This document shows positions 7,667 through 19,031 of a stretch of 26,787 bases of DNA, in pieces. The position numbers were made by a program, and so were the translations under genes. Under the pieces are notes generated by a model. That model searched no databases. It was not told the origin of the DNA and saw only the letters and a list, made by a program, of their open reading frames with translations. How positions within the stretch are numbered: the first letter of the stretch is position 1; each line of letters starts with the position of its first letter. Source of the DNA: Acanthamoeba lenticulata (lineage: Eukaryota > Discosea > Longamoebia > Acanthamoebidae); assembly GCA_002179805.1 (NCBI GenBank), contig NAVB01000059.1, positions 1 through 26,787 on the forward strand. The letters run 5' to 3'.

Positions 7667-10600
7667 TCATGCTGGAGTGGGATGAATATCGTTGTCATCT
7701 TGGCTGTCACTCTCACTGTCATGCCCACCAGAAATAATGTCTGGTGCACTGTCAATATCTCTTGTGATGTACTGGAGCCGTTCCAGTGATTCCTGGGGTA
7801 AAACCAACACACAAAAGGATATCAACCACTTGTGAACATGATGATGGCGCTTACGAAAGACAGGATTAGGGCGGACAGAGAGAGAGAGAGAGAGAGCAGT
7901 AGAACATACTTGCACGGCGTAAGCAGGGAACTCGCTCAGCTCCTCCTGCAAGTCCTTGCTATGCATGCGCACAAACTGGTATAACACCATCAGCGCCTTC
8001 TTCCGGAACTGCCGTGGCACAATCGATGTCGGTGGTTCGCCAAAGCGTGGCTCCTCACTCTCGGCACACAAGGCATCAAAAAACGTCTCCACCTGTCCTC
8101 CAACCACCATGGTCATTGGTTGGCCTTGTTGGTCGGTGATTTGGGGCCCGATCAAGTGTACCTTGCTGAGATTGCGTTCAATGAAGCCGTTCATGACCTC
8201 CATGAACTGCTCCTTGCCACTGAATTCGTTCTTGTTGGCCAGGTTCTGGAGCACCTTAGCAATGAGAATCAGCGTGCGGTGCGTCTTTGGGTGCGTTTCA
8301 TTCTTAGTCAGGCCATACGACTGCGGCACCAGCAGTGCCGGGCACTGCTTCCACCAGCACCAGCACCAGCACCAGCACCAGCACCAGCACCAGCACCACC
8401 GGCACCCATCATCAGCATCAGTCATCGTGTGGTTAGACCACAACCTATATTCAAGGAACGAATGTATTGGTTGTTACGCACAATGAAGCGGAGGAAGATG
8501 AGGTTGCCCAGCACGCGATGGATGTAGTCCGGATGGTCGTAGCGCATGTCCTCGTAGAGCATGTGGCACAGCTGCCTCAAATACCTACATTATCTCACAC
8601 ACACACACACACCCCAAATGATGGGGTAGTTTGGTTAGGGTTCGTTCCTAACTCTACCACGTTGGGTAATCTGTTTGCATACGGGGAGGGAAGAAAAAAA
8701 GAAGATGCATACAAGGGAAAGTAGGGAAGCGAGGAGAAAATGCGTGAGGCGAGCTTCTGGAGGATGAGCTCCAGCTGAAGCCGGCCGATAGAATTATCTT
8801 GGCCCTCCTCCATCATCGATGGATTGATCTGCACCGTTCACACACACACACACACACCACAAGCGCGTTTGTGTTTTGCTGCAAACAGGTGCCTCTCTTT
8901 GGGGGCATGGTGGGTAGATGGAGAATCTGAAGTGGGGAGGAAGCGTGTGCAAAAGTTCATACCTCAGCGACGTTGCTGAGCGAGAAAATTGTCCCGAAAG
9001 GTGACGGATCACTGTCTGACACATAAGCGCTCTTTGATGGAGTGCTGGCCGCCTGCTGTGGTGGAACAGGAGGCAACAAGGCCGAGACAGAGTGAACCAG
9101 CACCATCACCAGTAGCGAGTTAGCGGGTTGACACTAGCGCGTGTGTTGTGAGTGAAAAATTGAGGTACCTGAACGCTGTTGTTGGCCAGCTCGAGCTCAG
9201 CGATCGGCAGCGCAAACGTGTTCCACAGATAGGGCATGCCCACCATGCGACTGAACACGCTGAACGCTTTGACGCCCGGTGTGTCTTCGCGGAACAGCAC
9301 CTTGTCATCGTCGAGAGCCATCAGTTCGTTCTTGAGCAGCATCCGGATCAGCTCCACGCCCCGGTCTGCCGATTGATAGACCAGCATCTGTTGTTGGCCC
9401 AACAGATTGGCGAGCGATGAAGCTTAGGTTAGCGTGGAAGGCACCAGCACATTACATCAGATTTCGTGTGGCGTCACTCGTACGAGAGCTGCGGCAACCT
9501 CATTGGAAGCAGCAGGCTTGGCCTGGGCTAAGTTGCCGATGGCCTGCACCACGTGCTTGTCCATCAGAAACTGTCACGACATTTGTGAGTTGGCGTAAGT
9601 TGCTTTTGATTTCGGAAGAGAGAGAGAGAGAGAGAGAGGTGTACAACAACAATAGCATTATATTATAGGAGGGAGCGAGCACCTCTTCGAGCACACTTTG
9701 AACCTTGACACTGAGACGCCGCATGGGCAGCATTTTCACCTCGCCCGAATCCAGCGAGTCTCGGCGCCAGACCAGAAGTTGGTAGTTGGGCTCCTGTGGG
9801 GCAAACACAGTGAGTAGTGTTGAGTGTGTGTGTGTGTGTGTGGCGCAGTTTCACAAGACTTGCGGAAGGAGAGGAATATGTGCACTCACCTTGAGGATGA
9901 GTTTCGGGCGTTTATATTTCATGTAGCCCAGTACCAGGACAGCGATGAGCACTGCTATTACCACCGCCATGAACACGAGCGGGAGAATGACACCGAGCGC
10001 AATTGCCAGAGTGTTGTCTGATCCTGATGTCCCCGACGCCGACTGGACACTACAATACGTGCCTGCAGTAGCAGCACAACCAATGCACGTTTAAAGATCG
10101 AGGGTCGAAAAATTGTTTTGAGGGAGAGTTCGAACCGCCGGTGCCAGGAACTGAGCACTGACACACACCAGCAATGCAGTTGCCATTGTTGTTGCACAGT
10201 GTTGAGGTACCGGGCGCTATGCACGACCGCCGTGTGGCGGAGCTCGCAGCAATCAGGCCCGTGTTAAAGCCCGTGACGGGGCCTGCCGCAAAGGCGTCTC
10301 TGTAGGTCTGCACATGCAACACGTGTCAGTCAGCCTATCGAAGCGGAGGATCCCTCGGATGAGAAGAGGAGGGGGGGCGAGTAGTACGTTAGAGGCGGTG
10401 ATGACAGTCGTTTGCACGTCAAAGGCATTAAGGCTGATGGAAGAGTAACCATCCTGCCCCGAGGCCAGGTAGCTGATTGTTGTCATGGAGTAGTCGATCT
10501 CTTCGTCGACCAGCTCCCACTGCTGAGCACCTGCGTCGGCCCGTGCGACCACAGTGTCCCCCTGCTGCGCTGTTTGTTTCCTCTGCACCCACGCGTTGAC

Positions 10601-13181
10601 GACGCGCATTCCCACAGCTTCCCGGGTGTTGAACGTGAATCGAACGCCGGACACCTGGTGGCCCACAACAACAACAACAACAGAAAGAGGAAACAAAGGT
10701 TTCCACCGCCACCACCACCACAATTTAAAATCAGTCATGTTATCCTCTGATGATCACCAGAGAAAGCGCAAGGCATATAAACTGTGCACCTGAAGGAAAC
10801 GCCCGATGCCCTGCGAGATGTCAAACGAAGTTTCATTGGCAAGCGAAACCGAGTGCTCCAGCACGGCAAGGAGGTGCTTGCCCTTGAGCTTCATCGTCAC
10901 GATCAGGTCAGCTGGGAAGGGAAAGGAGCGAACAAACTGCTGCAGTGTGATATTGCCCACGGCAATGGCGCCCCTTGATATTGGTGGTGGACACACATGT
11001 GCACAATCCAGCCCGAAATCAGAAGAGGTGTCGCCGCTGTCTCTCTCACATCCAAAAAAATAAAATAAGAATAAAAAAAATAAAAGCTGGTTGCATTGGT
11101 ACCCGAACGCGCCGCCGTTGATGAAACCAATGTCTGTCCGGCCAGCCTGGCGTAGCACGTCAGCCGTCCAGCTGCCCAGCCCGCACTCGCCAAACATGCA
11201 CCGATTCTATTGTGTTGAAAATCGTGGTGGGAGGAGAAAGTGAGTGAGAGAAGTTGGTTCAAGTTGGTTGCGGCAACGTACGCTGTAATCCAAATTCACT
11301 TCGGTGGACCCAATGATACGGCCCATGTCCGCGATCGACTGGTTGTAGTCAATCATAACTTGTGCCTATATGCGAGTTTTCATCAACCCGCCCGGTGTTA
11401 GTGTTTTTTGGGATCGGTTCCTTCGAGAAGAGAGAGAGAGAGAGAGAAAGGGTTGAATCCCCAACCAACCTGCAGCTCGGCGTCAGGCGTGATGGTGTCG
11501 TCAAGAGGCACTGAATCGCCGGAGCAACTCTCCACTACGCCGTGCTCGTCAAACACAATGTCGAGCTTGCCCAGGTACTTGCCCCACACACCCACCCCTG
11601 CAATGCACACCTTCTGTTGCCACAGTAGCTGCTCCACTACAGGGTACGGGCCTGCCACGCCCCCTGTCCCTGTCGATCACCAATAAAAATGAGACCACCG
11701 ACACTAACCAGTTGGAGGAATAAAATCAAAAAGAAGAATAAATGATGCGTGAGCCAGTACTTACCATTGGAATTGGAGTAGAGCTGACCCTGGACCAGAA
11801 CGACGTCGATGCCCAGAACAGTTTGAACAAGAGACTCCACAATTTGGATCGTGCTCACTGCGACCACAATCTTGTTCACTGCACGCCAATTACAAACGAA
11901 CGAAAACATAAGACGAGGGAATCCACCGCGCAGGAGAACAAAACAATAAAAATGAAACAAACAGAAGGAGGAGGAGGAGGAGGAGGAGGAAGCAACCTCC
12001 CGCGTTGAGCAAGCTCCCTACGGCCACTTGGAGCGCTCGAATCTCGTCCGTCGAGTCCTGTTGCGTGAAAGAGAAAAAGATTTGAATCAAACGGCCAATA
12101 GCACTGGAGTGTCACGTGACAGGGGAGGGGGGAGGAGCGAGCCAAACCAGGGCGCCAGGCTCCGAGATGAGTCCAGCGATGTTAGCGGGCATACTGCCAG
12201 CGAAGCCAACCACTTCACCATCTGCGTAGGTGATGGTTGTGAATGGCTTGATTTGGACACCTGCCAGTGCCGATTCATTCTGCACACCCACAAGATTCGA
12301 GCACACGGTTGTTGTGCCGCTCGCCTCCATGGTCGACACAAACGAGCTCAACTATTCCCCCCGCCCCCGCCCCAAAGACGCACGCAGTTAGTTAGTGTTG
12401 CCGCAAACGCCGGCAAGCGAGCGCTGTGTTAAAAGGAATAGGACATCTACCAGAGAGAGGCCTCCCTGCATGTCGTAAAGGTCGAGCTTGACAACATCGT
12501 AGCCGACATGCTTCGTGAAGTTGGTCACCACGTTGGAACTGAACAGGAAATAGTTGGCCCCTGCGTGTAAGCCGCACGCGTGTAACACACCCAACAGGAC
12601 GATTCATTGGTTACCAATTAATTAGTTTAAGTGGCGTGGAGTTAACTCGAGCACTCTCACGGCCACATGTTGAGGAGAACACTCACCACGAGGAGAATGA
12701 AAGTAATTAATTTTTAAAATATAAAAAAGAAGAAGAAAAAAGAAGAAAAGAAGAAAAGGCAATGTCGGGGGGAAAGCGCTCACGAACCAGGGAGCGTGTT
12801 GCCGGTGTCGACGACAAGCGTGTGGGCCTGCTCGCTGCGCAACTGCCCGACCAGCGCAGCCCGTCGGGCAACTCCGCCCAGGCAGAAGGGCAGCGCAGAG
12901 GTGTAGGACGTGTTTGTTGGGCTGCACGGGTTGTTAGCAACGTTGACAGCCACGACGGCACCAAAGGTGTCGCCAGAATGAAGTACGGTCAAGTTCCACT
13001 TGCTAACGGCCCCTCCTCCTATACGGCACGGGAGCAAAAGAGAAGGGGGACGGGCATCTTTTCTTTAGGCTCTACGCCTACCGCAAGCGTGGTGTAAAAG
13101 AGAGCAGAGAAACGCACCGAGAGAGAACGAAAGTATGAGGATACCAACAAGAAGGACCGCAACCACCGCCATGACCCGCAT
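7667..13181 (-). CDS. Receptor-like pseudo-5'-nucleotidase / EGF / TM / Ras-GAP protein, copy B
   Basis: Twenty-two exons: 13181-13118, 13018-12788, 12560-12451, 12351-12148, 12057-11997, 11878-11765, 11669-11470, 11365-11282, 11206-11103, 10973-10790, 10654-10388, 10307-10136, 10062-9890, 9793-9683, 9570-9484, 9387-9169, 9055-8963, 8828-8713, 8584-8482, 8344-8162, 8092-7910, 7792-7667. They give 1062 residues, all phases consistent. Order: signal peptide (1-20); CD73-like ectodomain (LTVLHSGDTFG, CLGGVARR, VVDTGNTLPG, DIGFINGGAFG, GRFLQVSGVRF); EGF-like knot (CNNNGNCIAGVCQC); membrane span 617-643; GYMKYKRPK stop-transfer; Ras-GAP with arginine finger Arg755 in VLFRED and FLRFI at 895-899; acidic tail (SDSQDDND). 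Metal ligands are largely lost: the His of D-x-H is Phe, Asp of GD is Asn, and the NHE and GHxH sites are gone. Ras-GAPs speed Ras GTP hydrolysis; here the activity would sit under the plasma membrane beneath a non-catalytic sensor. Inference: a ligand-controlled Ras off-switch. Confidence 0.85.
7878..7897. repeat. (AG)n intronic microsatellite
   Basis: An uninterrupted AG run lies in the last intron of copy B and is (CT)n on the sense strand. Similar AG runs occur in introns at 9619-9638, 11429-11448 and 17785-17805. Confidence 0.8.
8344..8400. repeat. (CACCAG)n intronic microsatellite
   Basis: About eight CACCAG units lie at the 3' end of intron 19 of copy B. On the sense strand they read (CTGGTG)n directly against the acceptor, replacing the usual pyrimidine tract. 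Confidence 0.8.
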
Positions 13182-13546
13182 GGTGGAGAGTGCCGGTGTG
13201 CGTTGTTCTCTTGGGGGCGGGTTCTTTTTTTTTTTTGAGGCCTTTCACTTAGTGGCCGGCCCAGTGGTTGCGCAAGGCGAACTAGGCACTAGTGCGCGTG
13301 ACAGCTATGACGGCGACCAATGGTGCTGGGCCGATCACGCCCGTTTATTTCCTTTATCTGTCCGCCCACTTTTCGCGCCATGGCTGGCCCAACGCGCTTG
13401 GCCCCGATAGACAGGGAGGCCAGAAAAGACAACAACAACAGCTCCGCTCTTCTACGAATGTTGCACCTTTTGGATGTCGGGGTGGCCTCGGTCGAGGAAC
13501 TCCTTTAAAAAAAAAAAAAAAGTATGTGGTATAACCTTGGCACATG
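13182..13546. promoter_or_regulatory. Intergenic region between the two receptor copies
   Basis: This holds the 3' end of copy A and the promoter of copy B. There is a T12 run near 13229 and an A15 run at 13507-13521, the latter a T-run just past copy A's stop on the sense strand. No further gene is supported. Confidence 0.4.
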
Positions 13547-16500
13547 TCAGGGCGTCGGGACCTCGTCAGCGGTTTCCAGCTCGTCCCGGTCACTTGCGCT
13601 ACTGGTCACATCATCGTCATCCTCGTTTTCAAAGTCGTCGCCTCCGGTCTCGCCCAGTGCAGCGACTTCTTGTGTGAGGTATGCCAGTTGGTCCAGAGCG
13701 TCCTGGTAACAAACACCCACACACACACACACATAAGTAAGTGCGCGTGCCGTGGAAGAGCAACGGTGATTCTTAAAGAAGCTTGGGAGATCTGCGCAAC
13801 AAAATCATCAAATTTCGGACCTTGGCCTCATAGCTGGGGAACTCTTGGAGCTCGTCGTGAAGGTCCTTGCTGTGAGATTGCACGAACTTATACATCACGA
13901 GCAAGGCCTTCTTGCGGAACTGGCGAGGCACGATAGATGTTGGCGGGTCCCCGAACTGTGGCTCTGCCACGGGGGCGCACAATCCATCAAAGAAGCCTTC
14001 CACCTGTTGAGGCATATAAACGGTGGCGTGGGCACGAGATATAGAGATAAAGAGGATTGAGTTGAGTTAAGAAGAAAGGGGGTTAAGAGGGAGAGGGGGG
14101 CTCTGTATTTGTACGCACCTTGGCGATGTTTCGGTGGATAAAGCCGTTAAGAGCCTCCATAAACTCTTCCTTTCCAGTGAAGTCGTTCTTGTTGGCCAGG
14201 TTTTGCAACACCTTGGCAATGAGGATCAGCGTGCGATGCGTCTTTGGGTGCGTATGCTCCTTGGAGAGACCACAGTTTTGAGGAGCCAAGAGCGCTGGGC
14301 ACTACAGAAGCGCCAACAACACACAAGCCCCTTATTGATTAAGACTAAAAAGGGTTTGGTGGCGCAGGACAGAGACATCGTACGATGAAGCGGAGGAAGA
14401 TGAGGTTGCCCAGCACGCGATGGATGTAGTCCGGGTGGTCGTAGCGCATGTCCTCGTAGAGCATGTGGCACAGCTGTCTCAAGTACCTGCCGTGTGTTGA
14501 CCACCAACGTTGTCCCAGTATCCAAACGTATGGTTAAATGGTTGGATGGATGCAGAGCGAATCAAGGGAGGAACAAGAGGAGAATTTGAGACGAACATGG
14601 GGAAATGAGGCAGAGAGTGAATGATGCGCGTAAGCAACTTTTGCACAATGATCTCTAGCTGCAGGCGGCCGAGTGAATCGTCCTGACCATCCTCGAGGTG
14701 TTTGGGATTGATCTGTTGGCGCGTCCAGTCCACAACGGCTTGAGTAAGAGCTCGACGGAAAGGGAGAGTCCTTTTCAAGAGAGGGAATGATCATGGGTGG
14801 GCATGTAGAGGGATACCTCAATGGTGTTGTGCATGGCGAAGATGCTGAGGGGAGTAGGATCACTCTCGGTGACGTTAGACTTAGATTTGTTTCGTGGAGA
14901 CAGTTCGTCCTGCAATTCATCACCACCATATGTGTCAGGCTCTGTAGCTAGCTACTGAGGGAGGGGGGAGAGAAAGAGGCGAGGGCAGGAAGAGGATGAG
15001 GAGGAAGACAAGAAAACGGACCGAAGCGCTGTTGGCTATTTCAAACTCGGCAATCGGGTAGGCAAAGAGGAACCAGAGGTAGGGCAGGCCAACCATGCGA
15101 CTGAACACGGAGAAGGCCTTCACGCCTAGAGTCTCCTCGCGGAACAGCACCTTTTCATCTTCGGAGAGAAGCTCGTGCTTGAGGAGGGTCTTGATCAGCT
15201 GGGTGCCCTTGTTAGCCGACTGATGAATGAGCACCAGCGCGGCCGAGACCTCATCTAAAGACGCTCGGTTCGTGTGAACTACTCCACTCAGGGCTTTGAC
15301 CACAGTCTCATTCATCAGGAACTGCACCGCACTTGATTGTTAGTGTGTCTGCTCTGCCTGCCAGGCCTGGATTTGGGGCTGCTAAAACTAATAATGTTTG
15401 ATTATCATTGCACCTTTTCGAGCACGTCGGTGATCTTGCTGTTGAGTGTCTTGGGCAGCGCAACCTTTTTATCTCCCTCTCGGCGCCATACCAATACTTG
15501 GTAGTTGGGTTCCTGTAGAGAAAGAGAGAAAGAGGCGCCAACAAAGCACAAGTGTTGTTGTTAACTTGCTGGTCTCTGTTGCAGCTGGATATCAAAAAAA
15601 GAGGAGGATGGGGTAGAGAGGACTGTGCCTTGAGATTCAGCCTGGCTTGCTTGCGCTTCATGTACAGCCAGGCAATAAACGCCAGTAGTAGGGCAAGGAG
15701 CAGAACAAGGAACATGAACGGCAGTACTGTGCCAAGTACAATAGCTGTCGTGGGATCGTCACTTGTCCCTGAATTGGTTTGAGGCTCGCAATGCAGGCCT
15801 GCAGCAAAGGCATTTTGTTGAGGAGTCTCGACAGTCAGTCTGAATGCGCATACGGAGAATTGGGGAGAGGGGGGGGGGGATGGAAGAGTACCAGAGCCGG
15901 CGTAGCACTGGCAGACGCCCTGGTTACACACACCGTTGTTGCTACATATGGTGCCATCAGGGGCCAAACACGATCGTCTCGTCGCAGAGCTGACTATAAT
16001 TCGGTCTCCAGAGACAGGCGCCACGGTCTCGGCGGCCAGAGCTTGGAGGACGACTTGATAAAGCGTGTAGCCCGTATTGACGACGTCGGTTCCGTTGTTG
16101 GCGAACACGGTGTAGCCGTCACCGCCCTTGGCCACAAAGTCAAGCACCACGACCGAGTACTGCGTGCTGTTGTCCACCCGCACAGTTCGGCCAGAGCTAT
16201 CAACAAGCCAAATATCGACCACTCTCCATCCCACGGCTTCATTTGCGTTCCACGAGAACTTCAGCCCCGAGATCTGGCGCATGTTGGTGACCACCAGGAT
16301 GAGGATAGTAAATTAACCGAACAGTGACATTAGGAGAGGAGGAGTGCAAGAGAAGGGTAGCGGTACCTGTAGAAAGCGTCCAGAGTTGATTTGGGATACA
16401 GAGTTTTCGAGAGCGACGAGAAGATCGGCGCCAGACACAGACAAAGTGTAGATGAAGTCTGTGCCATACTTCACTACCCGCTGTACGTCAATCGCCATGA

Positions 16501-18733
16501 TCGGTCCTTGACTCCAACCGCCACTGGAAGGGACGCATTCATTACTGTGTGTTGACTCGCCAAAAGCAGATAAAGCATGAACTAAGATAAGGGAAAATAC
16601 CCAATGCTGCCACTGTTGATAAAGCCGATGTCGGACTGGGTGAGATTGCGGAGCTTGTCGGCCTGCCAGCTGCCGACCGTGCATTCAGAGAAGTTACAAG
16701 AGGACTGGAAGCCGATGTCGGCGCTCGCCAAGCCCACTTGTGTCGTGTAAGATGCGTTGACCACCGTGGCGTAGTAGTTAACCACGGCCGACTGATGGTG
16801 AGGAACGTGCGTTGCGGGTAAGCTCATGAACGACAAAAGGTGGTTGTAATGCACACACACACACACAGACCTTAAGCGAAGCGGATTCAGCGTAGCTTGA
16901 CGTCAGCAGATACGAGTCTCCTCCCTGAACGAACAGTGTGTGTTTGTGTGTATGTGTGTGTGTGTGTGCGTGCGTTCAGGCTGTATCTAGTGGTTGAAGG
17001 AAGGAGAGGGAATGGGTACCCATCCAGTGATCACTCCGTACTCGTCAAACACCAAGTCCAGCTTGCCGAGGTACTTGCCGTAGGATCCTGATCCCACCAC
17101 CAGAACAGGCTGACCCCAAGGCACCTGATATACCACCGGATACATCCCCTCGATGTCTTCTCCCAGAAGAACTGCAGGGGTTACAAAAAAAACGACTTCT
17201 AGTCAGTCGCAAGAGAAGAGAGAAAGGAGAGCGGGGGGGGGGGAACCGTACTCGAACGATTGGTCAGGTAGAGGGTCGAATGAACGATGAGAACATCGAT
17301 GCCAACCACTTCGGCTAGGACAGTGTCAAGAAGCGTTTCATCATAGATGGCAGCTACAATCTTATTCACTGTCATCACCACCACCACCACCATTTACCAC
17401 GCGTTAAACATGAGAGGACAGACGCAGGTGCGCTATAGATTTCTTTTAAGATTCGGATTGCGAGGTTGCAGCTGAACAGCTCGACTCCTACCTCCGAGGT
17501 TGGTCAGACGGCCCACTGCAGCCTTGAGTGCTTGCACTTCGTTCGTCGAGTTCTGTCAACGTAAACATTCAAGATGCTCTTAATAAGAGGAGTTGCCAAA
17601 GACAATAGCAGGTTTAAAAAAAAAAAAAGCACACGTACGAGTTGAGTGGAAGCCGTGATCTTAACTCGGATGTTCTGACTCACACCGCCACACACTCCCA
17701 CCTGTTCCCACAGCGTTTTAGGTTGTTCAAATTATTTTCTTTTTTTTCCTCGATTTGTTGCTTGGCCCACTGCCCGAGATCTGGCAAGAGAGAGAGAGAG
17801 AGAGACAGAGAGACAGAGAAAGAGGGAAGACGGAGGAGGAGAGCGCAGGGTACCCTCTCGCCTCCTGGGAACGTGGTGATAGCGTAGCTATTGAACGTAT
17901 AGGAGCTGAGGTTGCTGTCGTTAAGAGTGTTGATGAGGTTTGAAGCCACGATCGTGGCATTGGGTACAGCACTCAAGAAGTCGGCCAGCTAGGAAAACGT
18001 TGAACAAAAACAACAACAAGTGTGATGTCCACGGTTCAGTTCCCGCGTTGGCTGCCTAATAGCAAAAAAGGTCATTGACTACTGGTACCTTGCTCGGGTT
18101 GGCCAGATCGTGATCGCCCAACTTCAGGACCGAGTAACCTGGGTGCACAACAACAACAACAACATTGATTGTGGTTAGTGGTGGTTAGTGGTGGTTTGGG
18201 GGGGAGGGGGTAGGAGGCGCCAACTCAGTCTGAATTACTGCTACTAGTAAGCTTAAGCAGCGTACCCAACGAGTTGTAGAATTGTCCCAACGCAAGAGGT
18301 CCGCCGGCCGCCTCGAGCGGGGATTCTGGGTGCGGTTTTAATGTATCAAGGCAGCATTGGAGAAGGTGGTCGTGGAAGGTGAGCTGCACGGGCCGTGAGA
18401 ACAACACAGGAGAAAAAGAAAAAAAGGAACAAAAAAACAAAAGGGGAACCAGCCGGGGTCACCTGTCAAGATGTTGCCGGTATCTACGAGGAGCACGTTG
18501 GTAGTGGTTGCGCGCACGCTGTCGATAAAGGTCATGCGACGCCCCACGCCACCGTAGCATTTAGGTGGATAGGAGCCGTTGCTGTTGGGAATGCAGGCAG
18601 CGTTCAATTTCGTGACAGCCACGACCGAACCGTAGGTATCGTGAGAGTGCACAAGGGTCATGTTGAACGCTTGGCTAAGCCCAGTCAAGCAGCCCACAAA
18701 GAGTAACAACGCAACAAAAACGGAGGGCACCAT
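13547..18733 (-). CDS. Receptor-like pseudo-5'-nucleotidase / EGF / TM / Ras-GAP protein, copy A
   Basis: Twenty-one exons: 18733-18463, 18325-18266, 18138-18089, 17988-17854, 17701-17639, 17552-17492, 17368-17252, 17171-17020, 16924-16871, 16791-16601, 16523-16367, 16273-15892, 15798-15629, 15512-15414, 15321-15022, 14909-14817, 14712-14597, 14486-14384, 14301-14119, 14003-13821, 13702-13547. They give 1031 residues, phases consistent. Layout as in copy B: signal peptide (1-22); 5'-nucleotidase-like ectodomain (LVHSHDTYG, CYGGVGRR, LLVDTGNILT, VLKLGDHDL, DIGFINSGSIG, GRFLQISGLKF); EGF-like knot (CSNNGVCNQGVCQCYAGSG, C after the next splice); span 583-610; basic MKRKQ; Ras-GAP with arginine finger Arg715 in VLFREET and FLRFI at 854-858. 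The metal site is less eroded than in copy B: first Asp, the His of GDHD and one His of VHST remain, but D-x-H has Tyr and GD has become GN. Many sequons fit an extracellular domain. Enzyme activity outside is unlikely; GAP activity inside is likely. Confidence 0.85.
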
Positions 18734-19031
18734 ATTGCGGAATTCCTGCCGCGGTGGCAGTCTTCTCTCTCTCCTCTCTTCGCTCTCGCTCTCTCCTTGT
18801 TGTTTTTGTTACGTTAGTGTGTCTTCAGCTCCTCAACAGCGGTTGTCAAGTGGCGCCTAGTTTACGGAGTGACCACATCGGTCAAGTCGCAGCCGGCGCT
18901 TTTTTGCACAGACCGGCCAAATAACAGGAGATTGAGCAGCATATTTCAAATAACTCTCTCTCGGGTTATTTTTATGTTTAATTTTTCTCTTCTGTTTTCA
19001 CCACCTTCTTTGTTCCTGGGCATGTTTCGAG
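18734..19031. promoter_or_regulatory. Divergent promoter region between receptor copy A and the FHA gene
   Basis: About 300 bp separate two divergent start codons. The part near copy A is a CT-rich block (18763-18800). The part near the FHA gene is T-rich (TTATTTTTATG near 18966, then TTTTTCTCTTCTG). No canonical TATA box is evident. Shared regulation is possible from the geometry alone. Confidence 0.45.

Noticed and set aside
8344..8400. CACCAG repeats as a possible CRISPR-like or coding repeat
   Set aside because: They are contiguous hexamers without spacers, inside an intron defined by frame in both receptor copies.
13829..14060. Plus-strand frames overlapping receptor exons
   Set aside because: They are antisense to exons that align between the two receptor copies.
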